Positions 25,895 to 34,302 of a DNA stretch of 64,000 nucleotides are shown in pieces. The translations under genes were made by a program, and so were the position numbers. The stretch is from NCBI GenBank assembly GCA_000803105.1, contig JTDA01000007.1, forward strand, positions 1 through 64,000, read 5' to 3'. Below the pieces are notes generated by a model, which did no database searches, was not told where the DNA came from, and worked only from the letters and a program-made list of their open reading frames with translations. Source of the DNA: Coprobacter secundus (GTDB lineage: Bacteria > Bacteroidota > Bacteroidia > Bacteroidales > Coprobacteraceae). Numbering within the stretch: the stretch's first letter is position 1; each line of letters starts with the position of its first letter.

Positions 25895-27037
25895 CTATTT
25901 TTTTACTAAAAATCTTTTACTTAACCATTTTCTTACCGGTTCGTCATACAACTTCAGACAGAGATACGCCAATAGAATGTTTCCGAAGAATAAGCCCAAA
26001 GCGACAGGCCAAGTTTGGGAAAAAGTTAGTTTTTCTCCCCAAACCCATGCATAGAACAAGTACATGAAAGGATAATGTACAATATACAGAGGATAGGATA
26101 TATCTCCCAAAAACTTACAGATTCTTGATGTTCCTTTGTCTGTTGTCTTTCCCGAAGCTCCCAGATATACCAGTATCGGGAAAATGATAATAGAACATAC
26201 CGAATCGTAAATACCATTCATCCATAAAGCTTCGGTTCCTCCGATGTGAGGTACGGAGAGAAGAACAGCGATTGTCAAACTACATATCCAAAAAGCTCCT
26301 CGGATATGTACCGGTTTGAAAACACGGGACATCAGCAATCCCATAGAGAACGAAAACAGCAGTCGAAGAAAACCTCCGAGCAGATTGTAATCCAATAATG
26401 ACCAGCCTACACCCAAATGTCCGAAACCGGAAAGGTTGGAGATGGCAAATGACGCCAATCCGATTCCGGCAAAAATGACAAGAACTGTAAGAGCCTTGGT
26501 AGACATTCTACGTATAAACAACGCATACAGAAGATTACCGATATATTCGAAAAATAAAGACCAGCTGGGCCCATTTAGCGGATACATCTCTCCATTGCCG
26601 CGAACCTCATGGCCTGAACCCGGTATTGCCGGAATCAAGAACAGATTGAGAAGCATTGCGAGCATCAACATGGATATGGAAACTTGTGTACCATCCCATT
26701 TTTCACAACCTTGTATATAGAATGTAATAGCCCCTAAAACGGCTCCCATAACGACCATCGGGTGCAGACGTATCAACCGGCGCTTTATAAAATCTTTTAT
26801 TGTCATGGATGTTTTCCAGCGGTCGTCATAAGCATAACCGATAACAAATCCTGATAAAATAAAGAAAAAGTCGACAGCCAGATACCCATGATTGAATCGT
26901 TGGTCGATGGGACTTGTTGCAAAACCTTCAAATACATGATACCATATGACAAGGAGGGCTGCAACACCTCTAAGGCCATCCAGCAGTTCGTAATGCGGTT
27001 TAGTGTCTGCAAAAGCAGCGGAAGAAATTTTTTGCAT
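25895..27037 (-). CDS. Acyltransferase family 3 membrane protein (OafA-like)
   Basis: 380 aa with about ten membrane helices. The N-terminal LLDGLRGVAALLVIWYHVFEG contains the family DGLRG and the catalytic-type His, and FILSGFVIGYAYDDRW and FIKRRLIRLHPM follow as in OafA. It should acylate a surface sugar (O-antigen, peptidoglycan or exopolysaccharide). It is a single gene upstream of GH84 but more than 100 bp away. A TATCTTTG box (minus, 27087-27094) is a probable -7 element. Confidence 0.9.
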   Translation of the reverse strand: MQKISSAAFADTKPHYELLDGLRGVAALLVIWYHVFEGFATSPIDQRFNHGYLAVDFFFILSGFVIGYAYDDRWKTSMTIKDFIKRRLIRLHPMVVMGAVLGAITFYIQGCEKWDGTQVSISMLMLAMLLNLFLIPAIPGSGHEVRGNGEMYPLNGPSWSLFFEYIGNLLYALFIRRMSTKALTVLVIFAGIGLASFAISNLSGFGHLGVGWSLLDYNLLGGFLRLLFSFSMGLLMSRVFKPVHIRGAFWICSLTIAVLLSVPHIGGTEALWMNGIYDSVCSIIIFPILVYLGASGKTTDKGTSRICKFLGDISYPLYIVHYPFMYLFYAWVWGEKLTFSQTWPVALGLFFGNILLAYLCLKLYDEPVRKWLSKRFLVKK

Positions 27038-27435
27038 GATGAATTTATAAATTATATTATTGTAATCAGCGCATTTTATGATGCCGCAAAGATAAGTAAC
27101 TTACAAATTCTAAAATTTGTCCTGCGTCAAAATATTAAGATTTATCCAAAATTTATTGAAGAAAAATACAATGAGACACAGAGATATTTTATAACATTCA
27201 GCAACAAGCCTCAGCTCGTTTTGACAACGAGCAAATAATTTATCTCTAATTTGCATTAGAACTCATAGCAAAGAAAATCAATCCTTTATACTGTAATGAT
27301 TATTTCACATTTTCTGGAGACCGGTACATTTCCCCTTTTCTGTAAATGATATGTGCCAAACATTTTTTTTCTAAACCCTCTGCCCGACAAGAAGCTTCAA
27401 CCCTGTATAATTTGAAAATACCTGTCTTGTCATAA
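27038..27435. other. Intergenic region, 398 bp
   Basis: Contains the 5' region of the acyltransferase (left) and a short perfect hairpin GCTCGTT-TTGAC-AACGAGC (27214-27232). The remaining DNA up to the Crp-like stop codon shows no ORF or repeat that I can support. Confidence 0.5.
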
Positions 27436-27999
27436 CTATTTTTGAGCTCTGAGACGACTGAGTGTCGAGAGCGTTATACCCAGATAAGACGCGATATATC
27501 CCAGCTGTACCCGCTGGCACACCTGGGGAAACTGTTGCATAAACTTCTTATATCTTTCCTTGGCCGATAGAGTAAGATGCTCTTTATGGGAACGGTGCAA
27601 GCGCCGGTATTCGTTCTGATGAATAATTCTCCCCCAATTAGCCAGTTCGATATTAGTCTGGAAAAGCCGGAGCAAATCATTTAGTGATATCCTATAAGCA
27701 ACAACATCCTCAAGTGTTTCTACAAATTCCTCGCTCATTTTATTATAGTATAGCTCATCCATACTGAAAACGATACTCCCTTCCCACGCAAAAGACGTCG
27801 TTATTTCTTCACCGTTTACCAGCCAGAAAGAACGAGTCATCCCTTTTTCAATAAAATAAGCCGATTTACAAAACTGGTTTGCTTTTATCAGTTGAAATCT
27901 TTTAGGAAAATGGCACAAACTCACATTTTCTTTAAGCGTTTGTATGGTATCGTCGGAAATCGGATATAAAGAATTTATTTTATCTATCACATTCTTCAT
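27436..27999 (-). CDS. Crp/Fnr-family transcriptional regulator
   Basis: 187 aa. An N-terminal cyclic-nucleotide-binding-like beta-roll (about 20-115, LIKANQFCKSAYFIEKGMTRSFW) precedes a short C-terminal helix-turn-helix (VQLGYIASYLGITLSTLSRLRAQ). It lacks the Fnr cysteines. In Bacteroidales such proteins are usually local regulators with unknown ligands. No obvious partner gene is adjacent. Confidence 0.85.
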   Translation of the reverse strand: MKNVIDKINSLYPISDDTIQTLKENVSLCHFPKRFQLIKANQFCKSAYFIEKGMTRSFWLVNGEEITTSFAWEGSIVFSMDELYYNKMSEEFVETLEDVVAYRISLNDLLRLFQTNIELANWGRIIHQNEYRRLHRSHKEHLTLSAKERYKKFMQQFPQVCQRVQLGYIASYLGITLSTLSRLRAQK

Positions 28000-28089
28000 A
28001 AAGCAAATTCATAATTATTTTCTGTCATCGTCAAATATAACAAAAATAACCAAGAGCCGGAGAAAAATATATTAAGATAATTATCAGCT

Positions 28090-28252
28090 CAAAGAGCCCT
28101 GGCTGAATTTTGCTCGGGCCAGGTGTATGAATATCTTTCGAGGATGTTTTTCTGTTTTTAATAGCAGGCTATTTGACAAGTGAAAACGAAAAAAAGACCG
28201 GAAGAAAATGCAAATAATTTCCTTATCGGAAAATTTGGACAACAGCTCTTAA
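28090..28252 (+). repeat. Dispersed quasi-palindromic element, copy C
   Basis: Left end AAAGAGCCCTGGCTGAATTT, core TCTTTCGAGGATGTTTTTC and GACAAGTGAAAACGAAAAA, right end AAATTTGGACAACAGCTCTT. The ends are inverted copies. It lies 40 bp beyond the aat stop codon, between aat and the Crp-like gene, both on the minus strand. Confidence 0.85.
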
Positions 28253-28291
28253 TCTCAGCGCGAGAACTCGAAAAAATCAATGAAACCCCTC

Positions 28292-28930
28292 TCATTTCCG
28301 CAAATATCCCATATAGGTATCATAATCTATGTGTCGGCCTCCCATGGATAGCAGATGAGGAGTTTCAAACTGGCAATCTATCATGACACCGCCATTTTCA
28401 TGAAAAAAGTCTGCCAAGTAAACAAGAGCCAGTTTTGAAGCATTAGGAACCAATGAAAACATACTTTCACCGAAAAAACATCGTCCCAATGTCACCCCAT
28501 AAAGTCCGCCCGCTAATGCATCTTTATCCCATACCTCTACACTGGCGGCAAATCCCTGCTCATACAAGCGGGTATATGCCTCTGTCATTTCCGGTCCGAG
28601 CCAAGCCCCGTTTTGATGGATACGCAAACGGCTGCAATGATATATGACCTCATTAAAAGCCCGATTGATGGTTATACGATATTTTCCCTTATGGATAAGG
28701 GTGCGCATAGAGTGGGAGACATGTATCTCATTCGGGAAAATGACAAAGCGGTCTAAAGGGCACCACCATTGTATAATACCTTCTCGAAAAGCATACCAGG
28801 GAAATATTCCGTTAGAGTAAGCCAGTATAAGCCGGTCGATGGAAAGATCACCACCCACAGCCAGCAATCCGTCCGGGTCCCCGTAATGAGGGTCGGGAAA
28901 TATAAGCTCATCGGTCAGTCTGTAAACCAT
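28292..28930 (-). CDS. aat: Leucyl/phenylalanyl-tRNA-protein transferase
   Basis: 212 aa, typical length. It adds Leu or Phe from tRNA to proteins with N-terminal Lys/Arg, marking them for ClpS-ClpAP. Signals are FPDPHYGDPDGLLAVGGDLS, AYSNGIFPWY, WWCPLDRFVIFP and GGLYGVTLGRCFFGESMFS. It starts 3 bp after the clpA stop, and clpS precedes clpA, so the whole bacterial N-degron branch sits in one operon. Confidence 0.96.
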   Translation of the reverse strand: MVYRLTDELIFPDPHYGDPDGLLAVGGDLSIDRLILAYSNGIFPWYAFREGIIQWWCPLDRFVIFPNEIHVSHSMRTLIHKGKYRITINRAFNEVIYHCSRLRIHQNGAWLGPEMTEAYTRLYEQGFAASVEVWDKDALAGGLYGVTLGRCFFGESMFSLVPNASKLALVYLADFFHENGGVMIDCQFETPHLLSMGGRHIDYDTYMGYLRK

Positions 28931-28933
28931 CTT

Positions 28934-31207
28934 CTAATCCCTCCCGGCATTAGTTTCTTCATCTATACTTTTTTCAGATTCCGTAAGCTGTAGTTTCAAT
29001 GTATCATCTTCAACAAGAACAGAAGTCTTTCCTCCTTTTTTCAAAGACCCGAATAAGATTTCCCGCATCAAAAGAGGTTTCAGGGATGAAGCTATGACCC
29101 GGTCCATTTCCCGGGCACCGTATTCAGGTAAAAAACCTCGTAGAAGTAACCATTTCCGAGCCTCATCTCTAAGTTCCATGGATATTCGTCGCGCTGTCAA
29201 TTTCTGATTCAATTCTCCAAGTTTTTTGTCAAGGATAAGTGAAGCCATTCGGTAATCCATATCATGAAAGACGACTGTGGCTGACAGCCGGTTTATGAAT
29301 TCCGGTTTGAAAGTCTTCTTCACCTGCTTAAGCATGACTTCTCCGGCAGCTATTCGGCTGTTGAACCCGACAGAAGCTTGACGGGCATATTGCGCACCGG
29401 CATTGGAAGTCATGATGAATATCACATGGCGGCAATCGGCTTTACGCCCTTTATTATCAGTAAGTACCGCATAGTCCATTACCTGTAGTAAAATATTGAA
29501 TATATCGGGATGAGCCTTTTCTATCTCGTCAAGCAGCAATACGCAGTTAGGTGTTTTCCGTATCGCATCAGTCAGTAGTCCCCCGTCTTCATATCCCACA
29601 TAACCTGCCGGAGAGCCGATAAGCTTGGCGACGGTATGTTTCTCCGTATACTCGCTCATATCGAACCGTTGCAAAGATATGCCCAATTCAGAAGCAAGAA
29701 CTTTGGCCACCTCTGTTTTTCCTACTCCGGTAGGGCCGACAAAAAGAAAGCTGGCCAATGGCTTGTTCTCGTCCAGCAATCCGGCTTTCGACATCTGTAC
29801 AGCCTCCACTACTTGGCGCACAGCTTCGTCCTGACCATATATTTTTGCACTGATACGTTCGTACAAAGTCTCTAGAGTAGAAGCATCATCTTCCTTCATC
29901 GCAAGCGCATCGACTTTACAAACACGGGCCAGTATCTCCGTAATCAGGTTTTTATCTACTGTTTGTTGTTGAGCCGAAGGGGTAGGATGCATTTCCCTGT
30001 AAGCTCCGGCTTCATCCACCAAATCAATCGCCTTGTCAGGAAGAAATCTGTCATTGATATAGCGGGCACTTGCCCTGACGGCATAAGGAATGACATCAAG
30101 TTCATAAACTACCCCGTGATATGATTCATATTTCTCCTTCAAGCCCTCCACGATATGTATTGTCTCCTCTATACTTGGCTCCAGTATATCTATTTGTTGA
30201 AAACGACGAACCAAACCTTTACTGCGGGAAAAATATCGGTTAAATTCTTCATAAGTCGTAGAACCTATGAAACGTATGTCCCCGTTTTCCAGATAAGGTT
30301 TCAGCATATTGGACGCATCCATAGAGCCATCTCCCGTACGTCCGGCACCGATGAGGTTGTGTATTTCATCGATATAGACAATGGCATGCCCTTCATTTTG
30401 TACACCATCCATGATTGCTTTCAACCGTTTTTCAAAATCCCCCCTATACTGAGTACCGGCCAGCAAAGCCCCCAAATCCAACTCGTAAATACGGAAACCC
30501 CGAAGCCGTTCAGGGACGTTACCCGCTTCGATACGGGCAGCCAATCCATAAGCGAGAGAAGTCTTTCCCACACCGGGTTCACCGACATGAAGCGGATTAT
30601 TCTTCTCCTTGCGGCAAAGCACCTGTATCGTACGTTCCAACTCGCTTTCCCGGCCTATAAGTGGATTATGTTCCTTTAAGCAATCATTGAGACACGTTAC
30701 ATAACTTTTCCAACCCTCTTTTTTCCCCTGTTCATCAGAGATAGGCATTTCATCCTCGTATTCAACCGCTTCATACTGAGAAATCAGGCAACTAAGAAAC
30801 TCAGGCATTTCTTCACCCAAAGTCTCTTTGAGAAAATGACAAGCCCACGAATCCTGTAATCGGAGCATTCCCTGTATAAGGTGGGGGACATCCAGTTCCT
30901 CGGCGCTCGAGTAGTTGAGCATTATATAAGCATGTTGTAGCAAAGAGTTGAGCTGAGCCGAAATCTCCAGATGATATTCCACACCTTCAGGGATACTTTC
31001 TATCTCTTTTGTCAGATAAGCTTCTATGCGGTCAGCAAGCTCTTGAATGTTGCAGAAACAGTCTTCCAGTGCATTTATAAACGGTCTTTGGGTGAGAAAA
31101 GCACATAACAGATGTTCCGGCATGATAAATTCATGCCGCAATTCAGTAGCTTTATGTTGTGCGTAAGAAAATGCAACGTCGACAAACTCTGTATTTTTTA
31201 TATCCAT
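28934..31207 (-). CDS. clpA: ATP-dependent Clp protease ATP-binding subunit ClpA
   Basis: 757 aa. The N-terminal Clp-N domain (about 1-140) is followed by two AAA+ modules. Module 1 has Walker A GEPGVGKTS and Walker B IVYIDEIHNLIGAGRT; module 2 has GPTGVGKTEVAK and VLLLDEIEKAHPD. There is no ClpB middle coiled coil. It unfolds substrates for ClpP; clpP itself is not in the window. It lies between clpS (17 bp upstream) and aat (3 bp downstream). Confidence 0.95.
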   Translation of the reverse strand: MDIKNTEFVDVAFSYAQHKATELRHEFIMPEHLLCAFLTQRPFINALEDCFCNIQELADRIEAYLTKEIESIPEGVEYHLEISAQLNSLLQHAYIMLNYSSAEELDVPHLIQGMLRLQDSWACHFLKETLGEEMPEFLSCLISQYEAVEYEDEMPISDEQGKKEGWKSYVTCLNDCLKEHNPLIGRESELERTIQVLCRKEKNNPLHVGEPGVGKTSLAYGLAARIEAGNVPERLRGFRIYELDLGALLAGTQYRGDFEKRLKAIMDGVQNEGHAIVYIDEIHNLIGAGRTGDGSMDASNMLKPYLENGDIRFIGSTTYEEFNRYFSRSKGLVRRFQQIDILEPSIEETIHIVEGLKEKYESYHGVVYELDVIPYAVRASARYINDRFLPDKAIDLVDEAGAYREMHPTPSAQQQTVDKNLITEILARVCKVDALAMKEDDASTLETLYERISAKIYGQDEAVRQVVEAVQMSKAGLLDENKPLASFLFVGPTGVGKTEVAKVLASELGISLQRFDMSEYTEKHTVAKLIGSPAGYVGYEDGGLLTDAIRKTPNCVLLLDEIEKAHPDIFNILLQVMDYAVLTDNKGRKADCRHVIFIMTSNAGAQYARQASVGFNSRIAAGEVMLKQVKKTFKPEFINRLSATVVFHDMDYRMASLILDKKLGELNQKLTARRISMELRDEARKWLLLRGFLPEYGAREMDRVIASSLKPLLMREILFGSLKKGGKTSVLVEDDTLKLQLTESEKSIDEETNAGRD

Positions 31208-31224
31208 ATTTTTCCTTCGATAAC

Positions 31225-31533
31225 TTATTCATCTTCTGGCTCTACAGTAAGTCGGAGGGGAAAGCCCTTACTTCGAGCCATATGGGTAGCTTTTTGTACT
31301 TTAGACAACGCAATGTCATAAGAATAGACTCCGACTACGGCAGAATTGCTTTTATGTACCTGTAGCATAAGCCGTTCCGCTTCGGCCTGCGATTTGAAGA
31401 AAACAGTAGTAAGTATTTCCACAACAAAATCCATGGTTGTGAAATCATCATTGAAAATTCTTACTTTAAACCTCCGCGGCTCATGTATATCTACGCGTTC
31501 TTTATTCTTGAAAGAAGATTGTTGCTGTTCCAT
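31225..31533 (-). CDS. clpS: Clp protease adaptor ClpS
   Basis: 102 aa. It binds N-terminal Leu/Phe/Tyr/Trp and delivers substrates to ClpA. The recognition pocket residues Asn28, Asp29 (FNDDFTTMDFV) and His60 (LMLQVHKSN) are conserved. The flexible N-tail of about 20 residues is as expected. First gene of clpS-clpA-aat. A TATTTTTG box (minus, 31541-31548) would give an almost leaderless mRNA, so the true promoter is uncertain. Confidence 0.95.
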   Translation of the reverse strand: MEQQQSSFKNKERVDIHEPRRFKVRIFNDDFTTMDFVVEILTTVFFKSQAEAERLMLQVHKSNSAVVGVYSYDIALSKVQKATHMARSKGFPLRLTVEPEDE

Positions 31534-31657
31534 AATGAGACAAAAATACGAAAAATACGCATTCTATACATCACTTTCATTTAAGTAAAATCGATGATTA
31601 GACGAGAAACGAGGCAGCCTCACTTTTTTTGATATTCGGTTTATAGCTTTGTAGTAT

Positions 31658-32590
31658 TTACCACAGAAGCCATTCGTCGAAATCCACCCCATATGCCCGT
31701 TCTTTCTCCATACACATTCCTAAAAACATTCCGACATTAGAGCTGAATGTACCGACAAACAGTTCTGACATTCTCAATATTTCCATTGAAGCAAACAATT
31801 TTATCAAGTCTTTTTTCTTGCTTTCTTTATCCTGACTTTGAAATTTTGCATGGAAATATCCTCTTTCCGAAGATTCTGTCAAAGAATAGAAACGCCACTG
31901 AGGATAATTTTGCTTCAACGTCTCAATGATTCTATAATCATCAGTTAAGACAAAAGCTTTTCTCAACAAAGACAATTTTTCCGCTTTATCGATATATGCC
32001 GAGCATTGCAACAATTCATGTTCGGTAAACTTATCGCCACCACGAATATGAAACCCGATATATTTATCCGGTAAATCCAGAGGCTGTATCAATTTCCGTA
32101 TCTCACTCAAAGTCTCGGGATTGAAGCGATAAATCATTTTTATGATTTCATGAGCGACAGTGCGCAAATCTCCTTTCAGCTCTAATTGAGGAATAGAATA
32201 CTCGATTCGGGCACATGAGACCTGCCGGAATTTGCAAAATAAGTCAAACGTAAGATAAGTATGCTTGTGCTTCAATCGCCATAGTAAATACTCCCAACGG
32301 GCCAGACCGTGAACAGAGAACCAAGGGTTTTCAGTACGTGCATTATATTTATGGTGAAACTTGTCATTCACCTCCTCACAAAAAGGTAAAAAATAATCTT
32401 GCCAACCATCTTTATATCCGAAATTTGCATCTGCCGAATACATAGAAAATCTTATCTGGGATTTCAGACAATAAATCATGGCCAATACCATATTGTTGAA
32501 TTCTGAATAAAAGCCGGAATCACAACCCAAATGGAAAATTAATTTCCAGTAAGAAAAAGAATCATTGACCTCTTTATACTTTTGTATCAT
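31658..32590 (-). CDS. GT23-like (NodZ/FUT8-type) glycosyltransferase candidate
   Basis: 310 aa, no signal peptide. Two spaced motifs resemble alpha-1,6-fucosyltransferases and NodZ: GFHIRGGDKFTE (residues 179-190; HIRGGDK instead of HVRRTDK) and ELFVGTFSSNVGMF (276-289). The N-terminus LGCDSGFYSEFNNMVLAM is like the donor-fold start of related transferases. I infer a fucosyl- or similar transferase acting on a surface glycan or chitooligosaccharide-like acceptor. It stands alone, with no capsule genes nearby. The second motif Arg is replaced by Gly, so activity is not certain. Confidence 0.6.
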   Translation of the reverse strand: MIQKYKEVNDSFSYWKLIFHLGCDSGFYSEFNNMVLAMIYCLKSQIRFSMYSADANFGYKDGWQDYFLPFCEEVNDKFHHKYNARTENPWFSVHGLARWEYLLWRLKHKHTYLTFDLFCKFRQVSCARIEYSIPQLELKGDLRTVAHEIIKMIYRFNPETLSEIRKLIQPLDLPDKYIGFHIRGGDKFTEHELLQCSAYIDKAEKLSLLRKAFVLTDDYRIIETLKQNYPQWRFYSLTESSERGYFHAKFQSQDKESKKKDLIKLFASMEILRMSELFVGTFSSNVGMFLGMCMEKERAYGVDFDEWLLW

Positions 32591-32729
32591 AATGCAAACA
32601 AAAACGAATCAGTATAAAATATTAAATATAAATAATTAAAAATCAAAATATTAATCCAGAAATTATTTCAAAAAAATAAATATTGTCGATATTATGTATA
32701 CAAAGATAACCAATAATTTTAAAAATAAA

Positions 32730-32918
32730 TTAGAGCCTGTTCATCTTTCGTTCGGGCCGGCTTTGGAAATTTCTTTAGAGATACTTTTTCTATTTTATCT
32801 TTCCTTTCGAGAAGGGCAGGAACGTACGACAGTGAAATGCCCACCATCGACAAACACTACAATCTCACCTCACTCAACAACAAATTACTTTTTTTGGAAA
32901 AATCAAACAAGCTCTTAT
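32730..32918 (+). repeat. Dispersed element, copy D, with divergent centre
   Basis: Left end TTAGAGCCTGTTCATCTTTCG with GGCCGGCTTTGGAAATTTC, right end TGGAAAAATCAAACAAGCTC followed by TTA. The ends fit the family, but the middle (about 32790-32880) is largely different from the other copies. It therefore looks like an old, decayed or recombined copy. Confidence 0.65.
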
Positions 32919-32995
32919 TGGAATTATGGATAATCGTATATTTTCAACACACCATTGGAGTACTTGTTTTTGTCTAAAAAACAATACGAATTTAT

Positions 32996-33058
32996 AAAAA
33001 AAGGTTGTCTCACGACAACCAATCTTCATTAACCTTAAATCTAATACCATGAAAAACA
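32996..33058 (-). ncRNA. Putative small RNA, repeat copy 2
   Basis: On the minus strand a TATATTTG box (33064-33071) is followed by about 45 nt nearly identical to copy 1, then GGTTGTC-GTGA-GACAACC (33003-33020) and a T-run. The palindrome-like ATGTTACATAACAT is at 33081-33094. It lies 140 bp downstream of the second chromate-transporter gene on the same strand, so the hairpin can also end that transcript. End points are estimated. Confidence 0.6.
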
Positions 33059-33063
33059 CAGTA

Positions 33064-33094
33064 CAAATATATAGAATTTTATGTTACATAACAT
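33064..33094 (-). promoter_or_regulatory. Promoter and operator of sRNA copy 2
   Basis: TATATTTG (minus, 33064-33071) and the near-palindrome ATGTTACATAACAT (33081-33094). The arrangement is the same as at 21771-21800, with a one-base difference in spacing. Confidence 0.6.
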
Positions 33095-33158
33095 AATTAT
33101 TCGGCAGAAAAACGCATAAGTTAACATTAATTATATTTTAAGCGAATTTCGCTGTAAT

Positions 33159-33686
33159 TTACCAATACAATATCAGCCCCGCAACACCGGCCAGACATAT
33201 CATCGATATAGGATGAAGATTATATTTCCAAAGCAGGATAAATGACATTACAAAAATAATCAAGCTTTTATAATCAATAAAATTTTCTTTGTTTATCAGT
33301 AATAGAACTGCCGCTGCAATCAGAGAAACAGTCATCGGTCTCAATCCGGCAAAAGCAACTTTTAGAAATTTATTGGTCCTGAATTTGACAAAACAATACG
33401 AAATAGCGAGCACCATTAAAAAGGAGGGGAGACATACCGCTATCGTAGCAACTACGGCACCCCAGACACTCCCGGTTGCCGAGTAGCCGATGTATGTTGC
33501 GCTGTTGATGCCGATGGGGCCGGGAGTCATTTGTGATATGGCCACGATATCGGTAAAAGACTTCAGGTCGAGCCAGTGATACTTGTCGACAACTTCATGC
33601 TGTATCAGTGACAACATGGCATATCCTCCGCCAAATCCCAAAATACCGATTTTCAGGTAAACCCACAATAACTGCCAGTATATCAT
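33159..33686 (-). CDS. Chromate transporter, short-chain CHR subunit (second)
   Basis: 175 aa, one CHR domain with about five to six membrane helices. The family signatures FGGGYAMLSLIQHEVV and SQMTPGPIGINSATYIGY are clear. Short-chain CHR proteins act in pairs; this one starts inside the stop of its partner (4-bp overlap), consistent with translational coupling. Expected role: chromate or sulfate-analogue export; in anaerobes the true substrate is uncertain. Confidence 0.9.
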   Translation of the reverse strand: MIYWQLLWVYLKIGILGFGGGYAMLSLIQHEVVDKYHWLDLKSFTDIVAISQMTPGPIGINSATYIGYSATGSVWGAVVATIAVCLPSFLMVLAISYCFVKFRTNKFLKVAFAGLRPMTVSLIAAAVLLLINKENFIDYKSLIIFVMSFILLWKYNLHPISMICLAGVAGLILYW

Positions 33687-34228
33687 ATTTTACCACCTAT
33701 CTTTTCTTTTATCCAGAATGTGTAAACGAATCCTCCTACGATAGCCCCCAGTACGATATATGCAGGAGATATTCCTGCCAACCATATAAGTAGTGCTCCT
33801 GCAATTACGAATATGATATTCAGGCCTCTTAACCGGATGGCTCGTGCAGTATGGATACAAGGCACGAGAATCAGAGCCACCACTGCAGGTCGTATCCCGT
33901 TAAATATTTTTGATATCCATACATTATCTTGAAAATGAGTAAAAAATACAGCAATCGATAACATGACTGCAAAAGCCGGTAAGATACTGCCCAAAGCGCA
34001 GACTATGCTACCTTTTATTTTTCTTAATCGGTACCCCACGAAAATAGATATATTGACGGCAAATACACCCGGCAGTGATTGCGTAACAGCAAAAATATCC
34101 ATGAAATCTTTGGAGTCGAGCCAACCTTTGTTTACAATTTCCCTCTCTATCAGAGGTATCATGGCATATCCTCCACCGATAGTAAACATTCCGATTTTAG
34201 CAAAAGTAAAAAACAGTGTCCAATACAT
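33683..34228 (-). CDS. Chromate transporter, short-chain CHR subunit (first)
   Basis: 181 aa, one CHR domain with IGGGYAMIPLIEREIV and TQSLPGVFAVNISIFVGY. Here the family motif TPGPxxxN is LPGVFAVN, so the two halves are diverged. It pairs with the overlapping downstream gene to form a full transporter. Confidence 0.9.
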   Translation of the reverse strand: MYWTLFFTFAKIGMFTIGGGYAMIPLIEREIVNKGWLDSKDFMDIFAVTQSLPGVFAVNISIFVGYRLRKIKGSIVCALGSILPAFAVMLSIAVFFTHFQDNVWISKIFNGIRPAVVALILVPCIHTARAIRLRGLNIIFVIAGALLIWLAGISPAYIVLGAIVGGFVYTFWIKEKIGGKI

Positions 34229-34302
34229 TGATATAAAGCCCTCTCCGGTGTATATGCAAAATAAGAGAAAACAAAATTAGCCATTTTTTAGAAATATGAA
34301 AG

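Larger units (their letters stand above)
32591..33158. other. Intergenic region, 568 bp
   Basis: Holds the 5' region of the GT23-like gene, a divergent copy of the dispersed element (32730-32918) and the second sRNA-like repeat (32995-33135). No coding gene is supported. Confidence 0.7.

Noticed and set aside
28180..28386. 68-codon ORF spanning element C and the aat end
   Set aside because: It begins inside the repeat and continues antisense to aat. It is a chance ORF.
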